From positions 18,077 to 82,076 of the forward strand of contig UQKV01000005.1 of NCBI GenBank assembly GCA_900541665.1: 64,000 nucleotides of DNA, given 5' to 3'. The position numbers and the translations under genes are program-made. Shown here one piece after another: positions 33,229 to 43,237 of the stretch. Each line of letters starts with the position of its first letter. Positions within the stretch are counted from its first letter, which is position 1. Source of the stretch: an uncultured Collinsella sp. (lineage in GTDB: Bacteria; Actinomycetota; Coriobacteriia; Coriobacteriales; Coriobacteriaceae). Below the pieces are notes generated by a model. That model made no database searches and was not told where the DNA came from. It saw only the letters and a program-made list of their open reading frames with translations.

Positions 33229-34106
33229 TTCGAAGCCCCTTTCAGCGTGAGGCGAAGATAGTCGTCAATGGTTGCCCGATCGCAGGGAATCTCGGGAAAG
33301 GCCTCGAGCGTTTCGCGACGGTTGGGCACGAGCACGTCCACGCTGTAGGCGTGGCGGGTGGCATGGGCACCTTTGACGCAAGCCATAAGCTCGGCGGCCT
33401 GCGCTTGGGTGCAGTGGGCGATCCCGGCTCGGTCGGTAATGTCCTCGCGCGGCAGGTCAAACACAATCGAGCCGTTATCGATGCAGATGACGCGGTCGGC
33501 GGTGCGATCGAGGTCGGACGTAATGTGGCTCGAGAGCAGCACGCTGTGCTGGCCGTCGGCGACAAAAGCAAGCAGCTCATCAAGCAGTTCCTCGCGTGCC
33601 ATGGGATCGAGGCCCGCGGTGGCTTCGTCCAAAACGAGCAGCTTGGCATTGTGGCTGAGCGCACAGGCAAGCTGCAGTTTCATGCCCATGCCGCGGGAGA
33701 GGTCCTTGACCTTTGTCTTGGGATCCAAGTCAAATCGGTCGATGAGGCTGGCGAAGGTGTCGTGGCTCCAAGTGGGGTATGCCGGGCTTACGAGTGCCTC
33801 GACTTCGGTTACCTTGAGTGTGGAAGGGAAGGGGCATGTGTCCAGCACGAGGCCGACACGAGTGCGCAAGCAGCGCTGCGCCTCATCGGGCGCGTCGGCG
33901 CCACAGTGCTGCCCAAACAGGTGCACCTCGCCGGCATCGAGCTTTATAAGCCCGAGCGCGGCTCGAATCGTCGTGGTTTTGCCGGCACCGTTGGCACCAA
34001 CAAAGCCGACAATCTGGCCGGGTTCCACGGCAAGCGTGACGTCGCGCAGCGAAAAGCGGTCGCTTACAGTGCGTGAGATGCCTTTGAGTTCTAGCAAGTT
34101 TTGCAT
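33225..34106 (-). CDS. ABC exporter ATPase
   Basis: 293 aa from ATG 34106 with AAGG 9 bases upstream. A longer frame to 34571 is translated only in the GntR region and is rejected. Walker A is GANGAGKTT, signature LSRGMGMKLQLACALSH (a Gly-rich variant of LSGGQ), Walker B LLVLDEATAGLDP, H-loop SSHIT. The last 75 residues form a short extra domain. Coupled by ATGA overlap to the permease and 23 bases downstream of the GntR gene. Confidence 0.93.
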   Translation of the reverse strand: MQNLLELKGISRTVSDRFSLRDVTLAVEPGQIVGFVGANGAGKTTTIRAALGLIKLDAGEVHLFGQHCGADAPDEAQRCLRTRVGLVLDTCPFPSTLKVTEVEALVSPAYPTWSHDTFASLIDRFDLDPKTKVKDLSRGMGMKLQLACALSHNAKLLVLDEATAGLDPMAREELLDELLAFVADGQHSVLLSSHITSDLDRTADRVICIDNGSIVFDLPREDITDRAGIAHCTQAQAAELMACVKGAHATRHAYSVDVLVPNRRETLEAFPEIPCDRATIDDYLRLTLKGASK

Positions 34107-34129
34107 GGTATAGCCTTTCTTGCAGATGG

Positions 34130-34510
34130 CTACTGCATGGTTTCGGGGGCTACCAGGTCGAGCATCTCGTGCAGTTTGTCGCGCGTGACGCCCAGGGTTT
34201 CGGCTTGGCTCGCCGCTTTCGCAAGCAACTCTTCGATATGGCAGAGCTGACTTTCGCGCAAGAGTTCTTGGTTGCCCTCGGCGACAAAACAGCCTTTGCC
34301 CTGCACGGTGCAGATAAACCCAAGCTGCTCCAGGTCGGCGTAGGCGCGCTTGGTGGTGATGACGCTCACGCCAAGATCGCTCGCGAGTGCACGGATGCTG
34401 GGGAGTTTGGCTCCCGCAGCGAGCGTGCCCGATAAGATCTGAGCTTTGACTTGCGAGGTTATCTGCTCGTAGATGGGCTTGTCGCTCGAATTGGATAGGA
34501 TGATGTCCAC
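34130..34510 (-). CDS. GntR family (YtrA-type) transcriptional regulator
   Basis: 126 aa. N-terminal winged helix: DIILSNSSDKPIYEQITSQV, LPSIRALASDLGVSVITTKR, AYADLEQLGFI. The C-terminal tail of about 50 residues is short, as in YtrA regulators of ABC exporter operons. It sits first in the leftward operon. An inverted repeat upstream (TGTATATA...TATATACA) is the likely operator. It would autorepress the exporter until a cell-wall-type signal appears (family knowledge). Confidence 0.93.
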   Translation of the reverse strand: MDIILSNSSDKPIYEQITSQVKAQILSGTLAAGAKLPSIRALASDLGVSVITTKRAYADLEQLGFICTVQGKGCFVAEGNQELLRESQLCHIEELLAKAASQAETLGVTRDKLHEMLDLVAPETMQ

Positions 34511-34538
34511 AGCGGCTCCTTAGCTGTTGGGCTACACG

Positions 34539-34570
34539 TGTATATAACCGGTAAGCACAGTATATATACA
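34539..34570. promoter_or_regulatory. Probable GntR/YtrA operator
   Basis: TGTATATA at 34539-34546 and TATATACA at 34563-34570 form a perfect 8-bp inverted repeat with a 16-base gap, 29 bases upstream of the regulator gene. AT-rich in a GC-rich genome. Confidence 0.7.
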
Positions 34571-34725
34571 CTATGCACAGTTATGCAAGAGGTAAATACG
34601 GATTGGGCCGGCTACCCAGGCCCCAACTGATGAATTTGTCCTGATAGGCGCTCTAAATCGGGATTTCGCGGCTACAATAGGGCGGTTACATCGACGTAAT
34701 GCACTCAATGCAAGAAAGGATCCGC

Positions 34726-36339
<1,614 letters not shown>

Positions 36340-36439
36340 CGCATTGGCGCGGTGGTCCTGTGGGGCTGCCGCGCCGTTTGTTTGCCTTATGCCGCGCGAG
36401 CGGCTATCATACCCACCGTCGTCTCAAGACCGGGGCGTC

Positions 36440-36490
36440 CGAGCAGTTCGGGTCCGATATCCTGCTCGTTAAACCTAAAACCAAAGGAGT
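36440..36490 (+). promoter_or_regulatory. Hairpin plus A-rich tail before YhhQ-like gene
   Basis: CGAGCAG (36440-36446) pairs with CTGCTCG (36462-36468) around a 15-base loop, and then an A-rich tail with two ACC blocks runs into AAAGGAG. The arrangement recalls preQ1 class I riboswitches, whose tail pairs with the loop, but I cannot match the full consensus. Confidence 0.35.
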
Positions 36491-36495
36491 ACATA

Positions 36496-37218
36496 ATGAT
36501 CAAGAAGGTCATGGAGGACTACAAGGTCCTGTTGCGGAGCATTCCCGCGGCAACGGTTTCGCTGTTTTTCGTGAGTGTCATCATGATGAACCTGCTGGCC
36601 AACAAAGAGCTCATCAGCCTGCCGTATCTGGCACTCGATTGCGGCTTTGTGGTGAGCTGGGTCTCGTTTTTGTGCCAGGACATGATCTGCAAGCGCTTTG
36701 GCGCCAAGGCATCCATCAAAATCTCTATCCTCGCGCTGCTGGTCAACCTGGCCGTGAGCTTGTGCTTTTGGGCATGTTCGCTCACGCCCGGCATGTGGGG
36801 CGCCTACTACGACACGGGCATGATCGAGGTCAACACCGCCCTTAACGCCACCATCGGCGGCACCTGGTACGTGGTGCTGGGCTCTTCGCTGGCAATGCTC
36901 GTTTCTGCCGTGGTTAACTCCACGCTCAACCAGTCGCTCGGCCGTATGCTCAAGAAGAATAACTTTGCGAGCTTTGCCTTCCGTTCCTATGTGTCCACGG
37001 GTGTTGGCCAGTTTATCGACAACCTGGTCTTTGCCATTGTGGTGAGCCACACGTTCTTTGGCTGGACCTGGGTGCAGGTTCTTATGTGCTCGCTGACCGG
37101 CGCTGTTGCCGAGCTGCTGTGCGAGGTCTTCCTGAGCCCCGTGGGCTACAAGGTCGTGCGCGGCTGGGAGCGCGAGAATGTGGGTTCCGAGTACCTCGAG
37201 CGCCACGCAACCGCCTAA
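36496..37218 (+). CDS. VUT family / YhhQ-like queuosine precursor transporter
   Basis: 240 aa from ATG 36496 with AAAGGAG 7 bases upstream. Six hydrophobic segments: IPAATVSLFFVSVIMMNLLA, LPYLALDCGFVVSWVSFLCQ, DMICKRFGAKASIKISILAL, and later GVGQFIDNLVFAIVVSHTFF. The DMICKRFGAKAS stretch and the GxGQFIDN motif match COG1738 (YhhQ/VUT) proteins, which import preQ1-type queuosine precursors in E. coli. The hairpin upstream could be a preQ1-type control. The SDR gene follows 9 bases later. Confidence 0.88.
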   Translation: MIKKVMEDYKVLLRSIPAATVSLFFVSVIMMNLLANKELISLPYLALDCGFVVSWVSFLCQDMICKRFGAKASIKISILALLVNLAVSLCFWACSLTPGMWGAYYDTGMIEVNTALNATIGGTWYVVLGSSLAMLVSAVVNSTLNQSLGRMLKKNNFASFAFRSYVSTGVGQFIDNLVFAIVVSHTFFGWTWVQVLMCSLTGAVAELLCEVFLSPVGYKVVRGWERENVGSEYLERHATA

Positions 37219-37227
37219 GGAGCAAGT

Positions 37228-37908
37228 ATGCGGGTTTTGATCACGGGCGCTTCGGGCGGTATCGGAGCCGCGTGCGTGCAGCGCTTTTTGGATGAGGGTC
37301 ACGAGGTCGTGGGCTTTGATCTGCTGTCGCCGGCGATCGAACACGAGCGCTACCGCCATCTGATCGTTGATGTCCGCGAGCCGGACTCGTTTCCAAGCGA
37401 CCTTGAGCCTCAGGTAATCGTGAACGTTGCCGGTACGCAGGATTCGGCCGACGACATCGCCGCCAACCTGTGTGGCACCATCAACGTGACCGAGCGCTAC
37501 GCCTTTGTGGGGGAGGGGCTCGCCGCCAAGCCTGCGCCGGCTATCAAATCCGTGGTCAATGTGGGGTCGGCGAGCGGGCATACTGGATCGGAGTTTCCCG
37601 CCTATGCCGCCAGCAAGGGCGGCGTTATCGCCTACACCAAGAACCTTGCAAACCGCCTGGCACCGCAGGCCATCGCCAACAGTGTGGACCCGGGCGGCGT
37701 TATCACGCCGCTCAACCGTTGCGTGATGGAAGACGAGCACCTGTGGAGCCAGATTATGGAGCTCACGCCGCTTAAACGCTGGGCAACCGCCCAAGAGATC
37801 GCCGAGTGGATCTATTTTGTGGGCGTGACCAACCGGTTTATGACTGGGCAGAGCCTGCTGATCGATGGCGGCGAGGCCGGCCGCACACAATTTATTTGGC
37901 CCGAATAG
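37228..37908 (+). CDS. Short-chain dehydrogenase/reductase
   Basis: 226 aa. The N-terminus MRVLITGASGGIGAACVQRF contains the Rossmann TGxxxGIG motif; NVGSASG holds the catalytic Ser and YAASKGG the Tyr and Lys. The C-terminus MTGQSLLIDGGEAG is the family ending. It is somewhat short (usual 240-260 aa), with a small cofactor loop. AAGGAGC is upstream and it follows the YhhQ-like gene by 9 bases, so they are probably co-transcribed. Substrate unknown. Confidence 0.92.
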   Translation: MRVLITGASGGIGAACVQRFLDEGHEVVGFDLLSPAIEHERYRHLIVDVREPDSFPSDLEPQVIVNVAGTQDSADDIAANLCGTINVTERYAFVGEGLAAKPAPAIKSVVNVGSASGHTGSEFPAYAASKGGVIAYTKNLANRLAPQAIANSVDPGGVITPLNRCVMEDEHLWSQIMELTPLKRWATAQEIAEWIYFVGVTNRFMTGQSLLIDGGEAGRTQFIWPE

Positions 37909-37912
37909 GAAA

Positions 37913-37950
37913 CGCGCCCGATGGCAAGATCGCCGTCGGGCGCGTTTTTT
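37913..37950. terminator. Terminator between SDR and ung
   Basis: CGCGCCCGATGGC pairs with GCCGTCGGGCGCG, followed by TTTTTT on the plus strand. Acts on the rightward operon and sits between convergent genes. Confidence 0.85.
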
Positions 37951-37963
37951 GATGTATCGATTT

Positions 37964-38689
37964 TTAGCCGAGGCAAGTCCAGTTGACGGGGGTCGAGCCG
38001 TGCTGTTCGAGTAGCCGATTGGCGGCAGAGAAGGGGCGCGACCCCATAAAAGCGGGGAGTTCTGCCGTGGCACGGCTGGCCGAAAGCGGCGAGGGGTGCG
38101 TAGAGGCCAGGCAGAACTTGCCGGTTGCCTTGCCCGCGCCGGTAGCGGCGAGCTTGCCTTCGACCATCTGCTGGGCAAAGCGGCCCCATGCCAAAAAGAC
38201 TACCGGCTGGGGCAGCTGACAGCAGCGTTCGATAACGTAGTCGGTGAGCGTGCTCCAGCCCAGTTTGGCGTGCGAGTTCGCGGCATGCTCGCGCACGGTG
38301 AGCGTAGTGTTGAGGAGCAGGACGCCCTGTTGTGCCCATGGGGTTAGGTCTCCCGTGGCGGGAATGGGGCAACCCAGATCGGCTTTGAGTTCCTTATAGA
38401 TGTTGCGCAGGCTCGGCGGCAACTTGGTTTGCGTCGCGGGGACCGAGAACGACAGCCCCATTGCCTGGTTGGGTCCGTGATAGGGGTCCTGACCCAAGAT
38501 GACAACCTTGACCTGGTCGGCCGGCGTGTAGGCGAGGGCATTGAGGATGTCGTCTTGTGCCGGGTAGATAGTCTGCTCGGCACGCAAAAGGGCGATGCGC
38601 TCGAGCAGCTGGTTCGTAGTGTCACGTACCGGCTGCGGTGCATCGCCCAACCAAGTTGCTATGTTGCGGTCGCGGGTTGCGGCGTCCAT
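37964..38689 (-). CDS. ung: Uracil-DNA glycosylase
   Basis: 241 aa, family 1 UDG that removes uracil from DNA. ATG 38689 after AAAGGAG. The catalytic motif GQDPYHGP is at residues 66-73, with Asp68 as the water-activating residue. The uracil pocket GLSFSV and the C-terminal HPSPLSASRA loop (His is the transition-state residue) are present, and FSAANRLLEQHG closes the fold. Length fits the family (220-240 aa). It is followed on its 3' side by the shared terminator. Confidence 0.96.
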   Translation of the reverse strand: MDAATRDRNIATWLGDAPQPVRDTTNQLLERIALLRAEQTIYPAQDDILNALAYTPADQVKVVILGQDPYHGPNQAMGLSFSVPATQTKLPPSLRNIYKELKADLGCPIPATGDLTPWAQQGVLLLNTTLTVREHAANSHAKLGWSTLTDYVIERCCQLPQPVVFLAWGRFAQQMVEGKLAATGAGKATGKFCLASTHPSPLSASRATAELPAFMGSRPFSAANRLLEQHGSTPVNWTCLG

Positions 38690-38777
38690 GGGGCTCCTTT
38701 ACGTCAGATGCTCTGTTTGCATCTATTGTAAAGGCGCACCGGTTGCCTTTATGCCACGGCTGTATGAAGAGCGGGGT

Positions 38778-39680
38778 CTACGAGACGTGCTCGGGCGCTC
38801 CTGCCATGCGAGCCTGTCCATGCGCGCGAAGGCGCGGAAGCTCGACGGTTGCCACCATGACGCCGGTGAGGATGAGAGCTGCACCCAGGAAGGCGATGGG
38901 GCTCAGGACCTCGCCGACCAGGAAGAACGAGAAGACAGCGGAGCAGACCGGCTCGAGCGAGAAGGCAAAGCCGGTGGTCTCGGCGGGCACGTGGGGCTGC
39001 ACGAGCGTTTGGGTGATAAAGCCGTAGGCAGAGCAGATGAGCGCGAGGGCAACGACGACCACGATCTCGCTGGGTGTGCCGGGAAGCGTGAAACCGCCAA
39101 AGGTGAATGCGGCGATACCCGAGAATAAGCCGCCGAAGCCCAGCTGCCAAACGCCCAGAGCCAGCGGGTCGACTTCTTCGACAAAGCGCTTGGCCACGAT
39201 AATGTGGCTGGCATAGATAAAGGCCGAGAGCAGCATGATGATCGCACCGGGATTCAGGCTGGTGAAGTCGGCGCCCGAGAGCAGCAACATACCGCAGGTG
39301 ACGATGGCGGTGCCGACGAGCACTTTGCGCTCGGGGGCGCGGCGCAGCAGGGCGGCGTTGGCAAACGGCACGATCACGACCGTCAGGCTCTGCAAAAAGC
39401 CGGCAGTGGAGGCAGAGGTGAGGCTGGAGCCCAGGCACATGCAGGTGAGCTCGGTTGCCATGATGGCGCCGATGATAGCGGCGCGAACCATAAGGTCGCG
39501 GTTGATGCGGAACGCGCGTTTGTGGAAGAGCAGCAGGCAGGCCACAAAGGCGATGATGCAGCGTAGCGCGACGATGCTCGTGGCGTTCATGCTGTCCATG
39601 CCGATCTTCATGAGGGGATACGAAAAGCCCCATGCGACGGGAACGGAAAATGAGAGCGCGATTGCTTTTTTGCGATCCAT
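38778..39680 (-). CDS. EamA/DMT-family transporter
   Basis: 300 aa from ATG 39680 with AAAAGGAG. Ten hydrophobic segments in two five-helix repeats: AIALSFSVPVAWGFSYPLMK, IVALRCIIAFVACLLLFHKR, and later FAFSLEPVCSAVFSFFLVGE, LSPIAFLGAALILTGVMVAT. The EAM signature GEVLSPIAFLG is at the C-terminal end. It probably exports amino acids or drugs. It is divergent from a LysR regulator gene across a 158-base gap with an operator-like palindrome, so that regulator is the likely controller. Confidence 0.92.
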   Translation of the reverse strand: MDRKKAIALSFSVPVAWGFSYPLMKIGMDSMNATSIVALRCIIAFVACLLLFHKRAFRINRDLMVRAAIIGAIMATELTCMCLGSSLTSASTAGFLQSLTVVIVPFANAALLRRAPERKVLVGTAIVTCGMLLLSGADFTSLNPGAIIMLLSAFIYASHIIVAKRFVEEVDPLALGVWQLGFGGLFSGIAAFTFGGFTLPGTPSEIVVVVALALICSAYGFITQTLVQPHVPAETTGFAFSLEPVCSAVFSFFLVGEVLSPIAFLGAALILTGVMVATVELPRLRAHGQARMAGAPEHVS

Positions 39681-39692
39681 GGGACTCCTTTT

Positions 39693-39713
39693 GTTACGGA
39701 ACGGTTTCGTAAC
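39693..39713. promoter_or_regulatory. Palindrome in EamA/LysR divergent region
   Basis: GTTACG at 39693-39698 and CGTAAC at 39708-39713 form an inverted repeat with a 9-base centre, 13 bases upstream of the EamA start. Candidate operator. Confidence 0.45.
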
Positions 39714-39760
39714 AAGGATTCTGCTCCCAGATGTGGATGTAGTAAAGCGAATGTATCTTC

Positions 39761-39779
39761 AGTATGATTAAGAAATACT
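39761..39779. promoter_or_regulatory. LysR-box-like palindrome
   Basis: AGTAT at 39761 and ATACT ending at 39779 flank a 9-base AT-rich centre, in keeping with the T-N11-A architecture of LysR boxes. It is 60 bases upstream of the LysR gene. Confidence 0.45.
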
Positions 39780-39838
39780 AATGTTGGCAGAAAAAGCCCT
39801 GGCAAAACGTTTTATAGCTACATCGATGTGGAGGCACG

Positions 39839-40705
39839 ATGGCATCGCGGTATCAGATTGTTTGTATGGTGGTCGATCGCGGCAGCCTGAAACGTGCGGC
39901 CGATGAGCTGGGCTATACACAAAGTGCGGTGAGCCAGGCCGTCAAGGCACTCGAGCGCGAGCTGGGCACTACGATTATCGAGCGCGGCAAGCAGGGCGTG
40001 TCGCTTACGCGCGACGGCAAGCAGTACCTGCCGTATCTGCGACAGATCGTAACTGCCGAGGCCGAGCTTGAGGGCAAACGTCAGGAGTTGCTGGGGCTCT
40101 CCTCGACGGATATTCGTATCGCGACGTTTACCAACGTGAGCCGCACCGTATTGCCGCGCGTGATTCGCGACTTTGGTGCGCTGCACCCGGGCGTACGCTT
40201 TACCCTCAAGCAGGGCGATTACACGCGCAACGCTCAATGGGTGCACGATGGCGTGGTTGATTTTTGCTTTACGGCGCGCGGATTTACCGCTGGGCTCGAG
40301 AAGCGTGTGGTCTATCACGACGAGTTGGTAGCATTGTTGCCGGCCGCGCATCCGCTGACGGCAAAGGAAAAGGTGACACTCGCCGACCTAGCGTCCGAGC
40401 CGTTTGTGCTGCTGGATGAGGGCGAACAGAGCCTGGTGCTCGATGCATTCGCGGCGTATGGCCTGTCGCCGCACGTGACGAGTGAGGTGACCGACGACTA
40501 CACCATCATGGCGATGGTGGAGGAGGGCCTGGGCGTGAGCATGCTTTACCGTCGTACTGTAGAGGGCATGCAAGCCGATATTCATGTGCGGCCCATCGTG
40601 CATGCCCCCTCGCGTGACGTGGTGGCCGCCTGGCGCAGCTGGGACACCATGCCCATCGCCACGAGGCGCTTTATCGACTATATGAGCTCGCATATTGTCA
40701 ATTAA
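39839..40705 (+). CDS. LysR-family transcriptional regulator
   Basis: 288 aa. ATG 39839. Helix-turn-helix: RGSLKRAADELGYTQSAVSQ then AVKALERELGTTIIERGKQG. The remaining 200 residues are a type 2 periplasmic-binding-like effector domain (DIRIATFTNVSRTVLPRVIR, FTLKQGDYTRNAQWVHDGVV). It is divergent from the EamA transporter gene and probably regulates it (T-N11-A palindrome at 39761). It ends 27 bases before the converging MATE gene. Confidence 0.93.
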   Translation: MASRYQIVCMVVDRGSLKRAADELGYTQSAVSQAVKALERELGTTIIERGKQGVSLTRDGKQYLPYLRQIVTAEAELEGKRQELLGLSSTDIRIATFTNVSRTVLPRVIRDFGALHPGVRFTLKQGDYTRNAQWVHDGVVDFCFTARGFTAGLEKRVVYHDELVALLPAAHPLTAKEKVTLADLASEPFVLLDEGEQSLVLDAFAAYGLSPHVTSEVTDDYTIMAMVEEGLGVSMLYRRTVEGMQADIHVRPIVHAPSRDVVAAWRSWDTMPIATRRFIDYMSSHIVN

Positions 40706-40732
40706 TGACTGGCGTGGCGTTGAGTGCGGTGT

Positions 40733-42115
40733 TTAGCGGGCTGTCGCTTTGGCTTGGGTGGCGCGATAGGTGCGTGCCGGGTGGCAAAGTAGTACCGCCA
40801 CGACCATAAAGAACGCCGTGGTGCCCAGGCTGATGGGGTAGACCATCATGATGTTCGCAAAGGTGCGGAAGTGCGGGAACACACAGAACACCCAATAGAA
40901 GCGGATGCCGCAGACGCAGATCATGGTGATGAGGGCGGGCGTGAGCGAGATACCAAAGCCGCGCAGGTAGCCTGACATGTTTTCGTAGAACATGCTAAAG
41001 GCGTACGCCGGAAAGATTGAGCACACGCGGATATAGCCGATCGAGACGATGTTGGGATCGCTGTTAAAGAGCGACAAGATCTCGCGCCCTAGGCCGACAA
41101 TAACGATGATCGTGGTGAGTGCAACGATACCGCCTTCGACCAGGCAGACCTTGAGCGTCTTGGTGCAGCGGTCGATCTGGCGGGCGCCGTGATTTTGTCC
41201 TACAAAGGTGGTGCAAGCCTGGCTAAAGCTGTTGAGCAGGTTGTAGCACACGTACTCCAGGCTCATGGCGGCGCTCGAAGCCGCCATGACCTCGGTGCCC
41301 AGGCTGTTGATGGCAGACTGGATGATGATGTTGGCGACGGCAAAGACGGCGCTTTGGATGCCGGCGGGCAGGCCGATCTTGACGATGCGCTTGAGGGCGA
41401 CGGGGTCGATAGCCAGGTCGCGTAGGGTGACGCGGACGACGGAGTCGGTCTTGAGCAGGCGGATGAAGAGCGTAGCGGCGCTGACGGTGTAGGCGATGGC
41501 GGTGGCGATGGCGACGCCCGCGACGCCCCAGTGGAGTACGGGGACAAAGATGAGGTCCAGGCCAATGTTGAGGACGGTGGACACGGCAAGCGCCTGCAGC
41601 GGCATGCGAGTGATGCCGACGGAGCGGAAGATCGCGGCCTCAAAGTTGTAGAGCAAGATCGAGGGCAGGCTGAGCAAAAAGACGCGCAGGTAGAGCGAAG
41701 CGAGCGGCATGGTTTCGGCGGGAACGTTGAGCGCGGCGAGCATGGGCTCGGCAAAGATCTCGCCCAGAGCGATGACGACAAAGCCCACGAGCGCCATTAA
41801 AATCGAGGTATGGACGGCGCGTTTGACCATGTTCTGATCGTTGCGGCCGATAGCGTTGGCGATGACCACGTTGGAGCCAAGCGACATGCCGATAAACAGG
41901 TTGAGCATAAGACTGGTAAGCGGAACATTGGAGCCGACCGCCGCCATGGCGAGGGTTCCCTGGTCGCCCGAGAAGTTACCGATAATGACCGTGGCGATGA
42001 GGTTCGACAGCTGCTCCAAGATGCTCGTGGCGGCCACGGGGAAGGCGAACAGGGGAATATTGCGCCACAGCGATCCGGTGGTCATGTCAATATGCTTAGA
42101 TACGGTATCAGCCAT
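40733..42115 (-). CDS. MATE family efflux transporter
   Basis: 460 aa, about 12 hydrophobic segments. The N-terminus is MADTVSKHIDMTTGSLWRNI. The second half contains FVGQNHGARQIDRCTKTLKV, matching the MATE signature GQNxGA, and the first half has VVIANAIGRNDQNMVKRAVH, which is the repeat counterpart. Such proteins export cationic drugs or toxins with Na+ or H+. ATG 42115 with GAGAG upstream. Convergent with the LysR gene; its upstream gap holds a family B palindrome shared with rlmA. Confidence 0.94.
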   Translation of the reverse strand: MADTVSKHIDMTTGSLWRNIPLFAFPVAATSILEQLSNLIATVIIGNFSGDQGTLAMAAVGSNVPLTSLMLNLFIGMSLGSNVVIANAIGRNDQNMVKRAVHTSILMALVGFVVIALGEIFAEPMLAALNVPAETMPLASLYLRVFLLSLPSILLYNFEAAIFRSVGITRMPLQALAVSTVLNIGLDLIFVPVLHWGVAGVAIATAIAYTVSAATLFIRLLKTDSVVRVTLRDLAIDPVALKRIVKIGLPAGIQSAVFAVANIIIQSAINSLGTEVMAASSAAMSLEYVCYNLLNSFSQACTTFVGQNHGARQIDRCTKTLKVCLVEGGIVALTTIIVIVGLGREILSLFNSDPNIVSIGYIRVCSIFPAYAFSMFYENMSGYLRGFGISLTPALITMICVCGIRFYWVFCVFPHFRTFANIMMVYPISLGTTAFFMVVAVLLCHPARTYRATQAKATAR

Positions 42116-42177
42116 ACGCTCTCAATCTCTAATATGCTCTTTCGTGCTTATTTGCGCAGATGATGATACTCCTAATC

Positions 42178-42237
42178 GACTAGTCATTGGGGACGTTCTA
42201 AAACGATTACTCATTCAAGAGCGTCCCCAATGACTAG
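42178..42237. repeat. Palindromic repeat family B, copy 4
   Basis: GACTAGTCATTGGGGACGTTC at 42178 is mirrored by GAGCGTCCCCAATGACTAG at 42219-42237 with an AAAACGATTACTCATTC centre. It lies in the divergent gap between MATE and rlmA. Confidence 0.85.
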
Positions 42238-42293
42238 ACGGGGAAGGCGTGCGACAATGGTGGGCGTTGTGTTGTTCGCGCTAAGGAGTTGCC

Positions 42294-43109
42294 ATGTTGT
42301 TGTGTCCCGTTTGCCATGAGCCGTTGGTGGACAATGAGCGTGGGGCCGCATGCGCGGGCGGACACCGGTTTGACCGTGCGCGCGAGGGCTATCTATATCT
42401 GCTGCGCTCGTCCAAGAGCGGCGACTCCATGGGCGATCCCAAGTCGCAGGCACGCAGCCGTCGTGACTTTCTGAACCGTGGATACTACGCGCCGTTGCGC
42501 GATGCGATGGTCGAGCTGGTGCGCAAGCAGGTGTCTGGGCGTGCTGCGTCTATGAGCGGCCCCATGACGCTGCTCGATATTTGCTGCGGCGAGGGCTATT
42601 ACACCAGCGCCATGGGCGCGGTGCCGGGCGTGGATGCTTACGGTTTCGACCTGGGCAAAGAGATGGTGCGTCTGGCCGCCAAGCGCGGCGATGCGACCTA
42701 CTTCGTGGCCAACATGAAGGACATCCCTGTGGCCGATGGCGCCTTCGATATGGTGACCGAGCTCTTTGCTCCCTTTAACGAGCGCGAGTTTGCCCGCGTG
42801 CTGGCGCCCGAGGGCTCGCTCTACACCGTGGTGCCGGGCGCCCGTCATCTCTTTGGGCTTAAGGAGGTGCTCTACGACACACCGTACCTTAACGATGAGA
42901 AGCTGCCGCAGGCCACCGAGCTCGAGTTAGTCGGAACGCAGCGGGTGTCTGCGAGAATTACGCTTCAGACCCAGGCCGACATCGAGGCGGTGTTCCAGAT
43001 GACGCCGTACTACTACCGCACGCGCCCTGTCGACAAAGAGCGCCTGGCAAACCTGGATACCCTTCAAACCGACATCGACTTCATCATCGCCGAGTACCGC
43101 CACTGCTAA
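42294..43109 (+). CDS. rlmA: 23S rRNA (guanine-N1)-methyltransferase RlmA-like
   Basis: 271 aa. The N-terminal zinc finger has Cys4, Cys7, Cys20 and His24 (CPVCHEPL then CAGGHRFDRAREG). The RSSKSGDSMGDPKSQARSRRDF block and GYYAPLRDAM are family signatures. The SAM-binding core reads LLDICCGEGYYTSAM. The C-terminus TPYYYRTRP fits. RlmA-type enzymes methylate G745 or G748 of 23S rRNA; the G748 class gives tylosin resistance, which cannot be told apart here. AAGGAG upstream. GACAAT at 42253-42258 is the likely minus-10. Confidence 0.92.
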   Translation: MLLCPVCHEPLVDNERGAACAGGHRFDRAREGYLYLLRSSKSGDSMGDPKSQARSRRDFLNRGYYAPLRDAMVELVRKQVSGRAASMSGPMTLLDICCGEGYYTSAMGAVPGVDAYGFDLGKEMVRLAAKRGDATYFVANMKDIPVADGAFDMVTELFAPFNEREFARVLAPEGSLYTVVPGARHLFGLKEVLYDTPYLNDEKLPQATELELVGTQRVSARITLQTQADIEAVFQMTPYYYRTRPVDKERLANLDTLQTDIDFIIAEYRHC

Positions 43110-43147
43110 AAACCTGCCAAAAAAGGACAGGTTTATTTTGGCAGGTT
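43109..43147. repeat. Palindromic repeat family C, copy 1
   Basis: AAACCTGCCAAAA pairs with TTTTGGCAGGTTT around AAGGACAGGTTTA. It begins in the rlmA stop codon. Two more copies in inverted orientation at 63095-63195. Confidence 0.8.
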
Positions 43148-43164
43148 TTATCTGGGCAAACGTA

Positions 43165-43201
43165 AAGGGCCGACCGCGGAAATGCGCGATCGGCCCTTTT
43201 T
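43165..43201. terminator. Terminator between convergent genes
   Basis: AAAGGGCCGA pairs with TCGGCCCTTT around CCGCGGAAATGCGCGA, followed by TTTT on the plus strand. Confidence 0.85.
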
Positions 43202-43237
43202 AGTTGCTTGGCTGCAGAGGTTATGAGAAGCGAGCGC

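Noticed and set aside
33225..34571. 448-aa ABC ATPase with N-terminal extension
   Set aside because: The extra 155 residues overlap the GntR gene in another frame and are Arg-rich shadow.
36475..38178. 567-codon leftward frame
   Set aside because: Spans three real genes on the opposite strand (YhhQ-like, SDR and part of ung); no ribosome site.
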